A stretch of DNA of 34,289 nucleotides from Dermatophilaceae bacterium (lineage in GTDB: Bacteria; Actinomycetota; Actinomycetes; Actinomycetales; Dermatophilaceae), in the NCBI GenBank assembly GCA_014377705.1, contig JACMPC010000079.1, positions 1-34,289 of the forward strand, given 5' to 3'. Position numbers and translations under genes: made by a program. The notes under the pieces are model-generated. The model ran no database searches, was not told where the DNA came from, and saw only the letters and a program-made list of their open reading frames with translations. Every line of letters starts with the position of its first letter. The first letter of the stretch is position 1. Positions 18,845-27,523 of this stretch are shown here, in pieces.

Positions 18845-19108
18845 ATGGCCAAGGTACTGCTCGTCGTCGTTCCACTCGCCATCACGATCTATGCGGTGAT
18901 CGATGCGATCCAGACCGAGAACGCCCGTGTTCTGTATCTGCCCAAGCTGATCTGGATCGTGCTCATCCTTCTCTTCACCCCGATTGGCGGCATCGCCTGG
19001 CTGGTGACGGGCAGGCAGCGAGGCCCGCAGAGCGGACGGCGGGGACCCAGCTACCCGGCGGCACCCCGTGGGCCCGACGACGACCCTGACTTCCTGCGCA
19101 ACCTATGA
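18845..19108 (+). CDS. small membrane protein with PLDc N-terminal domain
   Basis: An 87-residue protein with two hydrophobic segments (about 3-20 and 33-54) joined by a loop containing AIQTENARVLYLPKLIW. This is the short membrane module that precedes the phospholipase D domains in cardiolipin synthases, found alone in many actinobacteria. The C-terminal 35 residues are polar, rich in Gly, Pro and Arg, and probably cytoplasmic. It has no catalytic HKD motif. AGGGAGG ends 7 bases before the ATG. It lies 53 bp after menE and 118 bp before menA, so it may be co-transcribed with them; its function is unknown. Confidence 0.85.
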   Translation: MAKVLLVVVPLAITIYAVIDAIQTENARVLYLPKLIWIVLILLFTPIGGIAWLVTGRQRGPQSGRRGPSYPAAPRGPDDDPDFLRNL

Positions 19109-19226
19109 CATCCCCCGTCGCCTGCAACTGCCTCGGCCATCCGCAACGGCTGTCCTCACGGACGGCCTCGCCGGCTGTGACTCGCCACCACCGGACCTGA
19201 CAGAAAGCTGAGCGAGAAGCAACTCC

Positions 19227-20111
19227 ATGGCCACGTCGTCCCAGTGGGTCGAGGGCGCCCGCCCCCGCACCCTTCCTGCCGCTGTCGCGCCCGTTCTGGT
19301 CGGTACCGGCGCCGCCTTCGCCCTCGATGCGGGCAACGTGGCCTTTGCCGTTCTCGCCCTGCTCGTCTCGCTGGCGCTGCAGGTCGGGGTGAACTATGCC
19401 AACGACTACTCCGACGGCATCCGGGGCACCGATGCGGACCGGATGGGCCCGGTGCGGCTGGTGGGTCAGGGCCTGGCAAACCCCCGCGCCGTCAGGCTGG
19501 CGGCGATGCTCTCGTTCGCCGTCGCAGCCGTCTTCGGTGTGATCCTGGTGGCACTCAGCGGTGCCTACCTGATGCTGCTGGTCGGGGCAACCTCGATCGC
19601 CGCCGCCTGGTACTACACCGGAGGGAAGCGGCCGTATGGGTATTCCGGGCTGGGCGAGGTCTTTGTGTTCGTGTTCTTCGGTCTGGTGGCCACCCTGGGC
19701 ACGACCTACACCCAGGCACTCTCCGTCAGCCCTGACGCCGCCGCCGGCGCGGTCGGGGTCGGCGCCGTCGCCTCGGCGATCCTGGTAGCCAACAACCTTC
19801 GCGACATACCGACTGATCAGGAGCACGGCAAGCGGACGCTGGCCGTGCGCCTGGGCCAGACCCGGACCCGCGCGCTGTACTCCGGGCTGCTGGCCGTCGC
19901 GCTCGCCTGCGTCCTGGTGGCCGGCGCGATCCACCCGACCGCCCTGTTCGCCCTGCTGTCCTTCGCTCTGGCGATCCCGTTGCTGAGAAGAGTCCTCGGC
20001 GGCGCGCTGGGCAAAGACCTCGTCCCGGCGCTGTCCGGGACGGGCCGCTTCGAGCTGGTCTACGGCGTGCTGCTGGGACTCGGCCTGGCGGCGGCGTCCC
20101 ATCTGACCTGA
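19227..20111 (+). CDS. menA: 1,4-dihydroxy-2-naphthoate polyprenyltransferase
   Basis: A 294-residue UbiA-superfamily membrane enzyme. It attaches the polyprenyl chain to DHNA to make demethylmenaquinone. The first Asp-rich motif is NDYSDGIRGTDADR (59-72) and the second NNLRDIPTDQEHGKRTL; both bind the Mg-diphosphate of the prenyl donor. The rest is made of about eight or nine hydrophobic helices. The start MATSSQWVEGARPRTLPAA is typical. It is the last gene of the men cluster and converges on the DUF4229 gene. The 118-bp gap before it (19109-19226) shows no clear promoter to me. Confidence 0.95.
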   Translation: MATSSQWVEGARPRTLPAAVAPVLVGTGAAFALDAGNVAFAVLALLVSLALQVGVNYANDYSDGIRGTDADRMGPVRLVGQGLANPRAVRLAAMLSFAVAAVFGVILVALSGAYLMLLVGATSIAAAWYYTGGKRPYGYSGLGEVFVFVFFGLVATLGTTYTQALSVSPDAAAGAVGVGAVASAILVANNLRDIPTDQEHGKRTLAVRLGQTRTRALYSGLLAVALACVLVAGAIHPTALFALLSFALAIPLLRRVLGGALGKDLVPALSGTGRFELVYGVLLGLGLAAASHLT

Positions 20112-20156
20112 GTCAGCACGCCGGGTGAATCGGGCTCAAACCCTGCCTGAGTGCCA

Positions 20157-20244
20157 CCGCTGGAACGTTCGGCTACATGTGGTGGCAAACGACCCAACCC
20201 AGGCCCCTCCGCTGGAACGTTCGGCTACATGTGGTGGCAAACGA
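20157..20244. repeat. two copies of a 36-bp direct repeat
   Basis: The 36 bases at 20157-20192 are repeated without change at 20209-20244, with a 16-bp gap and a 52-bp period. The unit contains the small palindromes AACGTT and ACATGT. In the first copy, GCCACC (20153-20158) can pair with GGTGGC (20181-20186). The period is not a multiple of three and the site lies between convergent genes (20112-20301), so it is not a protein repeat. Nothing else is evident in that 190-bp gap. Confidence 0.9.
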
Positions 20245-20301
20245 TCCCGCTGGTGGCGTCACTCGGGCTGGATGGCCGTGCTCAGGTCCGGGGAAACCCG
20301 G

Positions 20302-20586
20302 TCACGACCGCGACCCCCCGCTGGCCTCCGTGTCCTCGGCATGCTCGTCGATCTCGTGGGCGCGCGCCTGCCCGGCGCGCTCGGCACGATCATCGAGATG
20401 CTGCACGATGCTGGCGCTGAACTGCGCCCGCGGCTCGCGCAGGACGAAGAAGGACACCACCATCGAGCCCACCGCCGAAAGACCGAGCAGCCACCAGCGC
20501 TGGCTGGGATCACGCAGCCCCAGGAGCCACAGGGCGCAGAGGAGCCCGAAGAAGATCATCAACCGCAACACTGAGTAGCGCGCCAT
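20302..20586 (-). CDS. DUF4229 small membrane protein
   Basis: A 94-residue protein starting MARYSVLRLMIFFGLL, with two hydrophobic helices (about 8-23 and 30-47) and a charged C-terminal half containing REPRAQFSASIVQHLDD. This is the pattern of the DUF4229 family, often found after the cytochrome c assembly genes in actinobacteria. The ATG at 20586 is two bases after the ccsB TGA, so translation is probably coupled. The frame is open well upstream inside ccsB, but that part is a shadow. A helper role in cytochrome assembly is guessed from position only. Confidence 0.82.
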   Translation of the reverse strand: MARYSVLRLMIFFGLLCALWLLGLRDPSQRWWLLGLSAVGSMVVSFFVLREPRAQFSASIVQHLDDRAERAGQARAHEIDEHAEDTEASGGSRS

Positions 20587-20588
20587 GC

Positions 20589-21572
20589 TCACATCCCCGA
20601 ATAAGAGTGCTGGCCGACGAAGAAGACGTTGACGACCATGTAGTTGACCAGAATGGCACCAAAGCCCACGATCGCAAGGTAGTTCGCCGAACGGGCCGAC
20701 CACCCCGTGGTGGCGCGGGCGTGCAGGTAGGCCGCGTAGATGACCCAGATGACGAACGTCCAGACCTCTTTGGGATCCCAGTTCCAGTAGTGACCCCACG
20801 CCTGCTCAGCCCAGATGGCACCGGCGATCAGGGTGAAGGTCCACAGCGGGAAGGCCACCGCGTGGATCCCGTATGCCGTCCGGTCCAGAGACCGGGACGG
20901 CGGAAGGGCTGCGTTGACGACGGTCTTGAGGCGGGACATGGACAAAGGGTCCTGAACCTCCAGCCACGTCTTGACCAGGTGCAGGATCACCACGCTGAAG
21001 GCGATCGTGAACAGGGCGACCGAGAACGTGGCGACGGTGACGTGGATGACCAGCCAGACGCTCTTGAGGGAGGGCAGCAGCTCGCTGGCGTCGGTGTAGA
21101 ACACCGTGATCGCCAGTCCGAGGGTGAGCAGCACCGGCCCGACGACGAAGAGCCCCAGCCACCGGACGTCCCGCCGCAGGCTGATGGCGATGAAGACGAG
21201 GACGACGAACATGGATCCCACGAGGGCGAACTCGAACATGTTGCCCAGCGGTGCCCGGTGAACGGACAGACCCCGCATGGCGGCTGCGGCGATGAGCAGG
21301 AGACCGCCAAGCCCGGTGAGCACCATCGCGATGCCAGCTGCCTTGCGCCTGCGCGGCGCCGGGTCCTCGCCCGGGACCAGAGGAGCAGGGCCTGTCGCCG
21401 AAGGCCCGGCGCCGACCAGCGCCGCCGCTTTCTGGGCCCCCGAGGCTGATGCCAGGCTGGCGGGCGCCGCTCCGGCCAGGTCGGACGCGAAGGCGATCAT
21501 GGCGACGGTGAACACCGCCATGGCCGAGTAGACCGCCAGGTTGGCGTAAAGGGCTAGAGTCTCATTCGTCAT
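20589..21572 (-). CDS. ccsB: cytochrome c biogenesis protein CcsB/ResC (CcsA family)
   Basis: A 327-residue polytopic membrane protein of the System II haem lyase. The tryptophan-rich haem-handling motif WGHYWNWDPKE is at residues 259-269. Flanking histidines in VIHV (177) and GIHAVAF (238) are likely haem ligands. A Pro/Ala-rich hydrophilic loop of about 45 residues separates the first helix from the rest. With ResB it carries haem across the membrane and attaches it to CxxCH apocytochromes. The start is ATG 21572. The 75 bp between it and the resB stop consist largely of decayed 15-bp repeat units. Confidence 0.94.
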   Translation of the reverse strand: MTNETLALYANLAVYSAMAVFTVAMIAFASDLAGAAPASLASASGAQKAAALVGAGPSATGPAPLVPGEDPAPRRRKAAGIAMVLTGLGGLLLIAAAAMRGLSVHRAPLGNMFEFALVGSMFVVLVFIAISLRRDVRWLGLFVVGPVLLTLGLAITVFYTDASELLPSLKSVWLVIHVTVATFSVALFTIAFSVVILHLVKTWLEVQDPLSMSRLKTVVNAALPPSRSLDRTAYGIHAVAFPLWTFTLIAGAIWAEQAWGHYWNWDPKEVWTFVIWVIYAAYLHARATTGWSARSANYLAIVGFGAILVNYMVVNVFFVGQHSYSGM

Positions 21573-21596
21573 ACTGTGGTCCCGGTCTCCTCGGTG

Positions 21597-21774
21597 CCGC
21601 TGGACTTGGTACTGGGCCCAATTTTACCGGGTCCGAGTTTTGCGTAGCTAGTTCCTGCTGGACTCAGTTTCACTGGACCCATTTCTGCTGGACTCAGTTC
21701 TGCTGGACTCAGTTCTGCTGGACTCAGTTCTGCTGGACTCAGTTCTGCTGGGCTTGGTGTCACTGAGCTGTGCG
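21597..21774. repeat. 15-bp minisatellite crossing the resB 3' end
   Basis: Unit ctgctggactcagtt. Four perfect copies run in a row at 21685-21744 and a fifth lies at 21655-21669. Degenerate copies occur at 21670-21684 and 21745-21774 and, past the resB stop, at 21597-21641. A 13-bp unit (21642-21654) contains the resB TAG. In the resB frame the unit encodes the pentapeptide SRTES. Confidence 0.9.
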
Positions 21775-23354
21775 ATGGTCGTGAGCAGGTCTTCGAGGAT
21801 TGACCCCAGGCCGGGGTCCTCACCCTTGGCCAGTCCGCCGATCGAGACAACGGTACGTCCCTGCAGCGGCCGGACGCGGATGAACACCCGGCGGCGGCGG
21901 ATCATCAGTGAGGCGATCAGCCCGGCCAGCGCGGCAACCGCTCCGCCCAGCGCCAGGGCTTTGCCCGGATCGTAACGAATCGACAGCCCGGCCCAACGCT
22001 GGACCCCGTCGAAGGTGACGCTCCCCCGGCCACCGGGAAGCTGAGTGCTCTGGCCCGGTCTGAGCAGCAGCCGTAACGGATCACCCTTGGAGTTCTTGAG
22101 CTGGGCCATCTTCTCGGTGCTGAGGGTGTAGACCGACTGGGGTCGCCCCTGGGGATACAGCTCACCCTCATAGACCCCGAGCGCCAGGGCGGGGTTCTTC
22201 AGGCCGGGGAAGAACGACGAGGGCCCGGACGCCTCGTCGATGTACTCCGAGGGCAGGAAGAACCCGAACAGCCCCAGCTGTTTCGGACTCGCTGATGTGA
22301 CCTTGATCGCGCCCACCGACTTGTAGTTGGCATCCTGGGGCAGGAAGGGCGTGGCCTCGTGCATGAGCACCCGGCCGGCGCCGTCACGGACGGTGATCAC
22401 AGGCGCGTAGCCGTTGCCAAGCAGGAAGACCGACGTCCCGCCGAACTTCAGCGGCCCGTTCACCTTCAGGATCTGGCTGACCCTGGGGGCATCCGGGCTG
22501 GCCTGCGTCCGGGTGTATGCCGTGAAGTCGCGCGGGGCGCCGCGCTGCGCGCCGGTACTGCGCTCCTCGAAGGTGACGTCGAGCCTGTCGACGGCGACCG
22601 TAAACGGCGACAGGCCCTCGGTGTCGACCCAGGGGCCGGGGTCAAAGGTGTCATAGGCCGAGATGGTGTTCGCGAAGCTCTTGCCGGTGACCAGGATCCG
22701 GTCGCCGCGCCAGCCGAAGAGGTGGCCGACGGCGATCGCGATGATGACCACGATCAACGCGGTGTGGAAGAGCAGGTTGCCGCTCTCACGTAGGTAGCCG
22801 CTCTCCGCGCTCAGCGACAGGCCCTCGCTTCGCAGACGATAGCGCCCGCCCGGCCGGAGCCTGCTCGCCAGCCCCCGGCCCCGAAGGACCTCCCGGGCGA
22901 CCGCCAGCGCCTCCTCGGGCGTGCCGTCGACCTCGACCTGGCCGTGTTCGGGGAGCCGCTCAAGGTGCTGGGGAGCCGGTGGGGGCTGGGCCCGCATCGC
23001 CCGCCAGTGGATCTTGGACCGGGGAACGACACAGCCCACCAGCGAGACGAACAGCAGCAGGTAGATGGCGGCGAACCAGGGTGAGGAGTAGACGTCGAAG
23101 AACCCCAGGCGATCCAGCCACGGACCCGTGCTCCGGTGACGCGCCAGGTAGTCGGCCACCCGTCCGGCATCGATATTGCGCTGCGGCCAGATCGAGCCGG
23201 GCACCGCGCCGATGGCCAGCAGCAGGAGCAGGAAAAGTGCCGTGCGCATGCTCGTGAGCTGCCGCCAGGCCCAGCGCAACATGCCGACAGTACCAAGCCT
23301 CGGCTGGGTCACATCGCTCTCGTCGGGACGGGTGTCCATCCTGTTCTGGGTCAT
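21648..23354 (-). CDS. resB: cytochrome c biogenesis protein ResB (Ccs1 family)
   Basis: A 568-residue partner of CcsB in System II cytochrome c maturation. Three N-terminal membrane helices (starting SMRTALFLLLLLAIG, then SSPWFAAIYLLLFVSLVG, then LLFHTALIVVIIAIAVG) precede a large extracytoplasmic domain. A final helix (LALGGAVAALAGLIASLMI) and a cytoplasmic tail follow. The chaperoned-apocytochrome region includes FAGT-like and FLPS segments. The last 35 residues are an oddity: SRTES-type pentapeptides made by a 15-bp minisatellite, surely not part of the conserved fold. The ATG at 23354 has only a weak Shine-Dalgarno. ccdA ends 64 bp upstream. Confidence 0.93.
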   Translation of the reverse strand: MTQNRMDTRPDESDVTQPRLGTVGMLRWAWRQLTSMRTALFLLLLLAIGAVPGSIWPQRNIDAGRVADYLARHRSTGPWLDRLGFFDVYSSPWFAAIYLLLFVSLVGCVVPRSKIHWRAMRAQPPPAPQHLERLPEHGQVEVDGTPEEALAVAREVLRGRGLASRLRPGGRYRLRSEGLSLSAESGYLRESGNLLFHTALIVVIIAIAVGHLFGWRGDRILVTGKSFANTISAYDTFDPGPWVDTEGLSPFTVAVDRLDVTFEERSTGAQRGAPRDFTAYTRTQASPDAPRVSQILKVNGPLKFGGTSVFLLGNGYAPVITVRDGAGRVLMHEATPFLPQDANYKSVGAIKVTSASPKQLGLFGFFLPSEYIDEASGPSSFFPGLKNPALALGVYEGELYPQGRPQSVYTLSTEKMAQLKNSKGDPLRLLLRPGQSTQLPGGRGSVTFDGVQRWAGLSIRYDPGKALALGGAVAALAGLIASLMIRRRRVFIRVRPLQGRTVVSIGGLAKGEDPGLGSILEDLLTTIAQLSDTKPSRTESSRTESSRTESSRTESSRNGSSETESSRN

Positions 23355-23418
23355 TCAGGCACCCCCGCCATCACAGCACCCATAATTCCTGCCCACCCGT
23401 GTCATCGCCGACCGCGTC

Positions 23419-24183
23419 TCACAGCACTGTCCGGAACTCGTCGACCAGGCGTGACTGCACCGAGGTGGTCGCGACCTCCCACAAGCCGGTCACCAGGAGG
23501 ACCCCGACGATCAGCAGGAGCACCCCTCCGGTGATCTGGATGCCTCGGTAGTGCTCCCGCAGCCAGCGCGAGGCCTGACCTGCCCGCGCGTAGCCACCGG
23601 CGATCAGCAGAAAGGGCAGACCCAGGCCCACCGAGTAGGCCGTGGCGAGCCCGATGCCGCGGGCGACGACATGCTGCTCGCCCGAGAGCGCCGTCGAGAG
23701 CGCGATGATCGCCCCGAAGGTCGGCCCGGTGCAGGGAGCCCAGCCGAGGCCGAACACCATGCCGAGCAGCGGTGCCCCGGCCAGGCCGGCGGCCGGCTTC
23801 CACCCGGGCCTCCACGTTCCCTGACCGCCCAGCCTCTCGCTGCCAAGAAAGACCAGGGCCATGAGGATCACCACGACACCGCCGAGTCTCATCAGCAGGC
23901 TCTGATGCTCCACCAGCAGCGTGCCGGCGGTGGACACCGTCACCGCGACGGCGATGAAGACGACGCTGAACCCGAGGACGAACAGCAGCGCCCCTAGCAT
24001 GAGCCGACCCCGGCTGCGCTGCTCGAGGGTGACCCCCGAGAGCCCGGTCACGTACCCGAGGAAGCCCGGCACCAGTGGCAGGACGCACGGGGAGGCAAAG
24101 GAGACGAAGCCGGCTGCAAGGGCCACGAGAATCGCCAGGGGAAGGGCACCGGACGTGATGGCGCCCGCGGCGTCGGCGCTCAC
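23419..24183 (-). CDS. ccdA: cytochrome c biogenesis membrane thiol transporter CcdA
   Basis: A 254-residue, six-helix protein of the DsbD/CcdA family. It passes electrons from cytoplasmic thioredoxin across the membrane to keep apocytochrome cysteines reduced. The two redox cysteines are Cys 33 in FASPCVLPLVPG and Cys 151 in WAPCTGP. The GTG start (24183) overlaps the resA-like stop as GTGA, so the two are coupled and ResA is the likely electron acceptor. Confidence 0.94.
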   Translation of the reverse strand: MSADAAGAITSGALPLAILVALAAGFVSFASPCVLPLVPGFLGYVTGLSGVTLEQRSRGRLMLGALLFVLGFSVVFIAVAVTVSTAGTLLVEHQSLLMRLGGVVVILMALVFLGSERLGGQGTWRPGWKPAAGLAGAPLLGMVFGLGWAPCTGPTFGAIIALSTALSGEQHVVARGIGLATAYSVGLGLPFLLIAGGYARAGQASRWLREHYRGIQITGGVLLLIVGVLLVTGLWEVATTSVQSRLVDEFRTVL

Positions 24184-24791
24184 CTCTTCTCGCCGAGCAC
24201 GTCGTTCACCAATCCGCTCAGCGTCGCGGCCGTGACCGGGCCCGAGACGCGGGCAGCCAGGCGCCCCTGAGGGTCCAGAACCAGCGTCGTGGGCGTGGTG
24301 TTCGCCTTGCCGCGCAGGGCCAGAAGGGTGGCGCCGCCATCGTCCCGCAGCGAAGGGTAGGTGATCTTGTTGGCGCTCAGGAAGGACTTTGCCGTCTCGA
24401 CGCCGTCGCGGGAGTTGATCCCCATGAACTGCACCGGTTTCTCAGCCTTGGACAGAGCAGACCAGACCTGTTGCAGGTGCGGCATCTCGGCCACGCACGG
24501 CCCGCACCACTGGCCCCACACGTTCAGGACCAGGACCTTGCCCTGGGCGTCGGCGACCTTCCAGGGGGCGCCCTCCAAGGTGGCACCGCTCAAGGTCAGC
24601 GGCGCCGAACGCTCACCGGTGGCCACCCGCTCGATACTGCCGTCACCGGAGACATAGCCCTTGCCATCGCCGGACCGGGCCTGCGCAGCAAGGGAGTTCG
24701 GGTCAGCCCCGCACGCCGACAGACCCAGGCAGAGCGCCCCCGCGGCGACGACGGCCGCGGCCTCATGGAACAGCGACATGGCCATCCTCAT
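24180..24791 (-). CDS. resA: ResA/TlpA-type thiol-disulfide lipoprotein
   Basis: A 203-residue thioredoxin-fold protein with the active site WCGPC (95-99). The N-terminal hydrophobic segment ends in a lipobox LSAC with Cys 27, so it should be a lipoprotein on the outer face of the membrane. It would receive electrons from CcdA and reduce the CxxCH motif of apocytochrome c. ATG 24791 overlaps the stop of the phosphatase gene upstream (ATGA); ATGs at 24785 and 24779 are possible but less likely. Order matches M. tuberculosis Rv0524-Rv0529. Confidence 0.92.
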   Translation of the reverse strand: MRMAMSLFHEAAAVVAAGALCLGLSACGADPNSLAAQARSGDGKGYVSGDGSIERVATGERSAPLTLSGATLEGAPWKVADAQGKVLVLNVWGQWCGPCVAEMPHLQQVWSALSKAEKPVQFMGINSRDGVETAKSFLSANKITYPSLRDDGGATLLALRGKANTTPTTLVLDPQGRLAARVSGPVTAATLSGLVNDVLGEKR

Positions 24792-25447
24792 GCACCTGCA
24801 ATATTGCGGGCCCCCGGCAGCAGGGCACCCGCCGGCTCGCTGTAGTCGATCGACTCGAGCTCGTCACCCACGAAGGTCAGGGAGGTCAGGGAGGCGAGCG
24901 AGCACTCACGCTTGCGGGGGTCGTGCCACAGGCGCCGGCCCTCCAGCTGGGAGCGCACGGTCCACACCGGCAGCTGGTGGGAGACGATCACGGCCTCGTG
25001 ACCCCGGGCCAGGCCGCGGGCATCGGCAACCGCTGCGAGCATCCGGTCGGCGATCTCCTGGTAGGGCTCCCCCCAGGAGGGCCTGAACGGGTTGACCAGC
25101 TTGGGCCAGTGCTTCGGGTATCTCAACGACCCGTCACCGACCCCGAAGGCCTTGCCCTCGAAGTAGTTGCCCGCCTCGATCACCCTGTCGTCGGTGGTGA
25201 TCGCGACAGCGTGCGGCGCGGCGATCGGTCTGGCCGTCTCCTGCGCCCGGTCCAGCGATGAGGCCACGACCACCGTCACGTCGTGCCCGCCCAGATGGGC
25301 GCCGACCGTCTCGGCCATCTCGCGACCCAGATCCGAGAGATGGAAGTCGGGCAGCCGGCCGTACAGCACCCCGGTGGGGTTGTGCACCTCACCGTGGCGC
25401 ATCAGGTGCACCACGGTGCGCTCGGGCCTGCCGGCGGCGGCGCTCAT
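24788..25447 (-). CDS. histidine phosphatase family protein
   Basis: A 219-residue phosphoglycerate-mutase-like protein. The phosphohistidine motif LMRHGE is at residues 15-20, and the second His lies in IVSHQLPVW. The context fits a phosphatase rather than a glycolytic mutase, as the usual long mutase motifs are absent. It overlaps both neighbours by 4 bp (ATGA type), so it is translated within the hemL-resA-ccdA operon. The same gene occupies this place in M. tuberculosis (Rv0525). Its substrate is unknown. Confidence 0.9.
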   Translation of the reverse strand: MSAAAGRPERTVVHLMRHGEVHNPTGVLYGRLPDFHLSDLGREMAETVGAHLGGHDVTVVVASSLDRAQETARPIAAPHAVAITTDDRVIEAGNYFEGKAFGVGDGSLRYPKHWPKLVNPFRPSWGEPYQEIADRMLAAVADARGLARGHEAVIVSHQLPVWTVRSQLEGRRLWHDPRKRECSLASLTSLTFVGDELESIDYSEPAGALLPGARNIAGA

Positions 25448-26787
25448 GAGGACGCCGCAAACGAGTCCGTGACCGCCCGGGCCGCCAGGGGCAGAGCGGC
25501 CAGCACCCGGTCGACCGCCGCGTCATCATGGGCTGCGCTGACGAACCAGCACTCGAACGCGCTCGGGGGCAGGTGTACCCCCTGGCTGAGCATGGACTGG
25601 AAGAATGCCGAGAAAGCCGGCACCTGCTGGGCCCTCGCCTCGTCGTAGTTGGTCACCGCCCCCTCCCGGAAGAAGATGCTGAACATGCTCCCGGCCCGCT
25701 GCACCACGTGCGGTATGCCGTGCCGGGAGAGCTCTTCGGACGTCGCGTCCGCGATCGCCGCGCTGACCACCTGGAGCCGGTCATACACCTGCGGGGTGCA
25801 GCCCTTCAGCGTGGCCAGGCCGGCCGCCGTGGCCACCGGGTTGCCCGAGAGCGTCCCGGCCTGGTAGACCGGCCCGTCCGGCGCGAGCATCGCCATGATG
25901 TCAGCGCGCCCGCCGAAGGCCGCCGCCGGGAATCCGCCGCCCATCACCTTGCCGAAGGTGAAAAGGTCAGGCGGGCCACCGGCATACGGACCCTCCAGGC
26001 CATACCAGCCCGAGGCGCTGCAGCGGAACCCGGTCATCACCTCGTCGGAGATCAGCAGGGCGCCGTGCGCCGTGGTCACCCGGCGCAGGGCCTGCGTGAA
26101 GCCGGGCAGTGGCGGCACGATCCCCATGTTGCCCGGGGAGGCCTCGGTGATCACGGCGGCGATCCGGTGGCCGTGCTCGGCGAAGGCAGCCTCCAGGGCC
26201 GGAACGTCGTTGTAGGGCAGGACGATCGTCTCGCCGGCGCTGGAGGCGGGGACCCCGGCAGAGTCCGGGAGGGCGAACGTGGCCAGGCCGCTGCCGGCAG
26301 AGGCCAGGAGCGCGTCGACGTGCCCGTGGTAGCAGCCGGCGAACTTCACCACCGCGGACCGGCCGGTGAAACCCCTGGCCACCCGCAGGGCGCTCATCGT
26401 CGCCTCGGTGCCGCTGCTGACAAGGCGCACCTGCTCGACCGGGGCAACCCTGGCCACGATCTCCTCGGCGAGCGCGACCTCGTTCTCGCTCGGCGTCCCG
26501 TAGCTGAAGCCTTTGAGCACTGCACCCTGGACCGCGGCCAGCACGTCCGGGTGTGTGTGGCCCAGGATCATCGGACCCCACGAGCAGACCAGGTCGACAT
26601 ACTCACGGCCATCGACATCGGTGAGGTACGGACCGCTGGCACTGGCCATGAACCGGGGCGTCCCGCCGGCCGCCCGAAAGGCGCGCACGGGACTGTTGAC
26701 CCCACCTGGCGTCACCGCGGTGGCGCGGGACAGCAGCGCCTTGGAGGCCGGCGCGTCATACGGGTATGGCGTCTGGGGAGTGGTCAT
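25444..26787 (-). CDS. hemL: glutamate-1-semialdehyde 2,1-aminomutase
   Basis: A PLP enzyme that converts glutamate-1-semialdehyde to 5-aminolevulinate, the second step after HemA. The PLP-binding Lys lies in [19 protein letters not shown] (Lys 280). [15 protein letters not shown] binds the cofactor phosphate, CYHGHVD stacks on the ring, and DEVMTGFR carries the Asp. The ATG at 26787 lies 7 bases after a GATAAT -10 box, so a leaderless start there is favoured. An upstream ATG at 26796 would add three residues. It leads the operon with the phosphatase and cytochrome genes. Confidence 0.96.
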   Translation of the reverse strand: MTTPQTPYPYDAPASKALLSRATAVTPGGVNSPVRAFRAAGGTPRFMASASGPYLTDVDGREYVDLVCSWGPMILGHTHPDVLAAVQGAVLKGFSYGTPSENEVALAEEIVARVAPVEQVRLVSSGTEATMSALRVARGFTGRSAVVKFAGCYHGHVDALLASAGSGLATFALPDSAGVPASSAGETIVLPYNDVPALEAAFAEHGHRIAAVITEASPGNMGIVPPLPGFTQALRRVTTAHGALLISDEVMTGFRCSASGWYGLEGPYAGGPPDLFTFGKVMGGGFPAAAFGGRADIMAMLAPDGPVYQAGTLSGNPVATAAGLATLKGCTPQVYDRLQVVSAAIADATSEELSRHGIPHVVQRAGSMFSIFFREGAVTNYDEARAQQVPAFSAFFQSMLSQGVHLPPSAFECWFVSAAHDDAAVDRVLAALPLAARAVTDSFAASS

Positions 26788-26794
26788 ACCTACC

Positions 26795-26800
26795 ATTATC
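26795..26800 (-). promoter_or_regulatory. hemL -10 box (leaderless)
   Basis: Minus-strand GATAAT, one mismatch from TATAAT, is followed by seven bases and the ATG at 26787. No Shine-Dalgarno of normal spacing is possible if transcription starts at the ATG. Confidence 0.5.
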
Positions 26801-26868
26801 TCAGTCTCCGGGCTGATTCCTCTGCCGGGCCGTCCGCCCGCTGGACCGCGGTCGGGCAGCAGGCCCGG

Positions 26869-27378
26869 TCAGGCGCGCTGTTCCTGCGCCTCACGCACCT
26901 GGTCGCAGACCCCCGTGCTCTCGATGCCGTTGCTGATGGCCGCCATCGCGCGGCCGAGGGCAAGCAGATCCTTGCGGCAGAGATGCGCCAGCAGGTTGTC
27001 GCGGACGCTGCCGACGTGGGTCGGTGCCATCCGGGTGATCTCGGCGAAGCCGGTGTCGGTGAGCACCAGCTCAACACCACGCCGGTCCCCGGCGCAGGGC
27101 TCTCGGCGGACCCATCCACGGCTTTCCAGGCGCCCCGCCGTATGAGTCAGCCGGCTCCGGGACTGCACCACCAGCTCGGCGATGACCGACATCCGAAGTC
27201 GCCGGTCCGGCTGCTCGGAGAGCATGGAGAGGATCTCGTACTCGGACAGCTGCAGCCCGTGAGCCTGGAGGTCACGATCCAGGGTGGCCTCCAGCAACCG
27301 GCTCGCGCGCAGGTACTCGCGCCAGACCTGCTGTTCCTGCGCGTCGAGCCACCGCGGCTGGGGTGTGTCTGTGTTCAT
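26869..27378 (-). CDS. MarR-family transcriptional regulator
   Basis: A 169-residue winged-helix protein. The core runs from SEYEILSMLSEQPDRRLRMSVIAELV through the recognition region QSRSRLTHTAGRLESRGWVRRE to the wing CAGDRRGVELVLTDTG. That DR-G wing is the MarR hallmark. The start is the ATG at 27378; the longer open frame upstream runs into the intergenic region. It is divergent from yceI, with AT-rich direct repeats between them, so it probably controls yceI and itself. MarR proteins beside yceI genes are common in actinobacteria. Its ligand is unknown. Confidence 0.92.
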   Translation of the reverse strand: MNTDTPQPRWLDAQEQQVWREYLRASRLLEATLDRDLQAHGLQLSEYEILSMLSEQPDRRLRMSVIAELVVQSRSRLTHTAGRLESRGWVRREPCAGDRRGVELVLTDTGFAEITRMAPTHVGSVRDNLLAHLCRKDLLALGRAMAAISNGIESTGVCDQVREAQEQRA

Positions 27379-27402
27379 GAGATGGATCCTAACCGGTTCT
27401 TG

Positions 27403-27452
27403 TTGAAAACTAAACTTAATCCTGCTACGGTTTTTGATTGAACAGTAAACTT
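27403..27452. promoter_or_regulatory. direct repeats in marR-yceI control region
   Basis: TTGAAAACTAAACTT (27403-27417) and TTGAACAGTAAACTT (27438-27452) match at 13 of 15 positions and are 35 bp apart. TAAACT within each fits a -10 box for yceI. This is the AT-richest patch nearby and the likely MarR binding region. Confidence 0.6.
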
Positions 27453-27523
27453 CATACCGCTGGCGCCGACCTCGGACCCCACCACACCTGACGGGCCAAA
27501 CCCGCACACACAAGGAGCATCAC

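Noticed and set aside
20157-20244. The 36-bp repeats as a CRISPR array
   Set aside because: Only two copies, a 16-bp gap that is too short for a spacer, and no cas genes in the window.
21569-21850. PAELS-repeat open frame at the resB end as a separate gene
   Set aside because: It overlaps the resB tail in another frame and has no start signal; kept only as evidence for the history of the repeat tract.
25528-27441. Long plus-strand open frame opposite hemL and marR (637 codons)
   Set aside because: Spans two recognised minus-strand genes and has no family resemblance; an antisense shadow.
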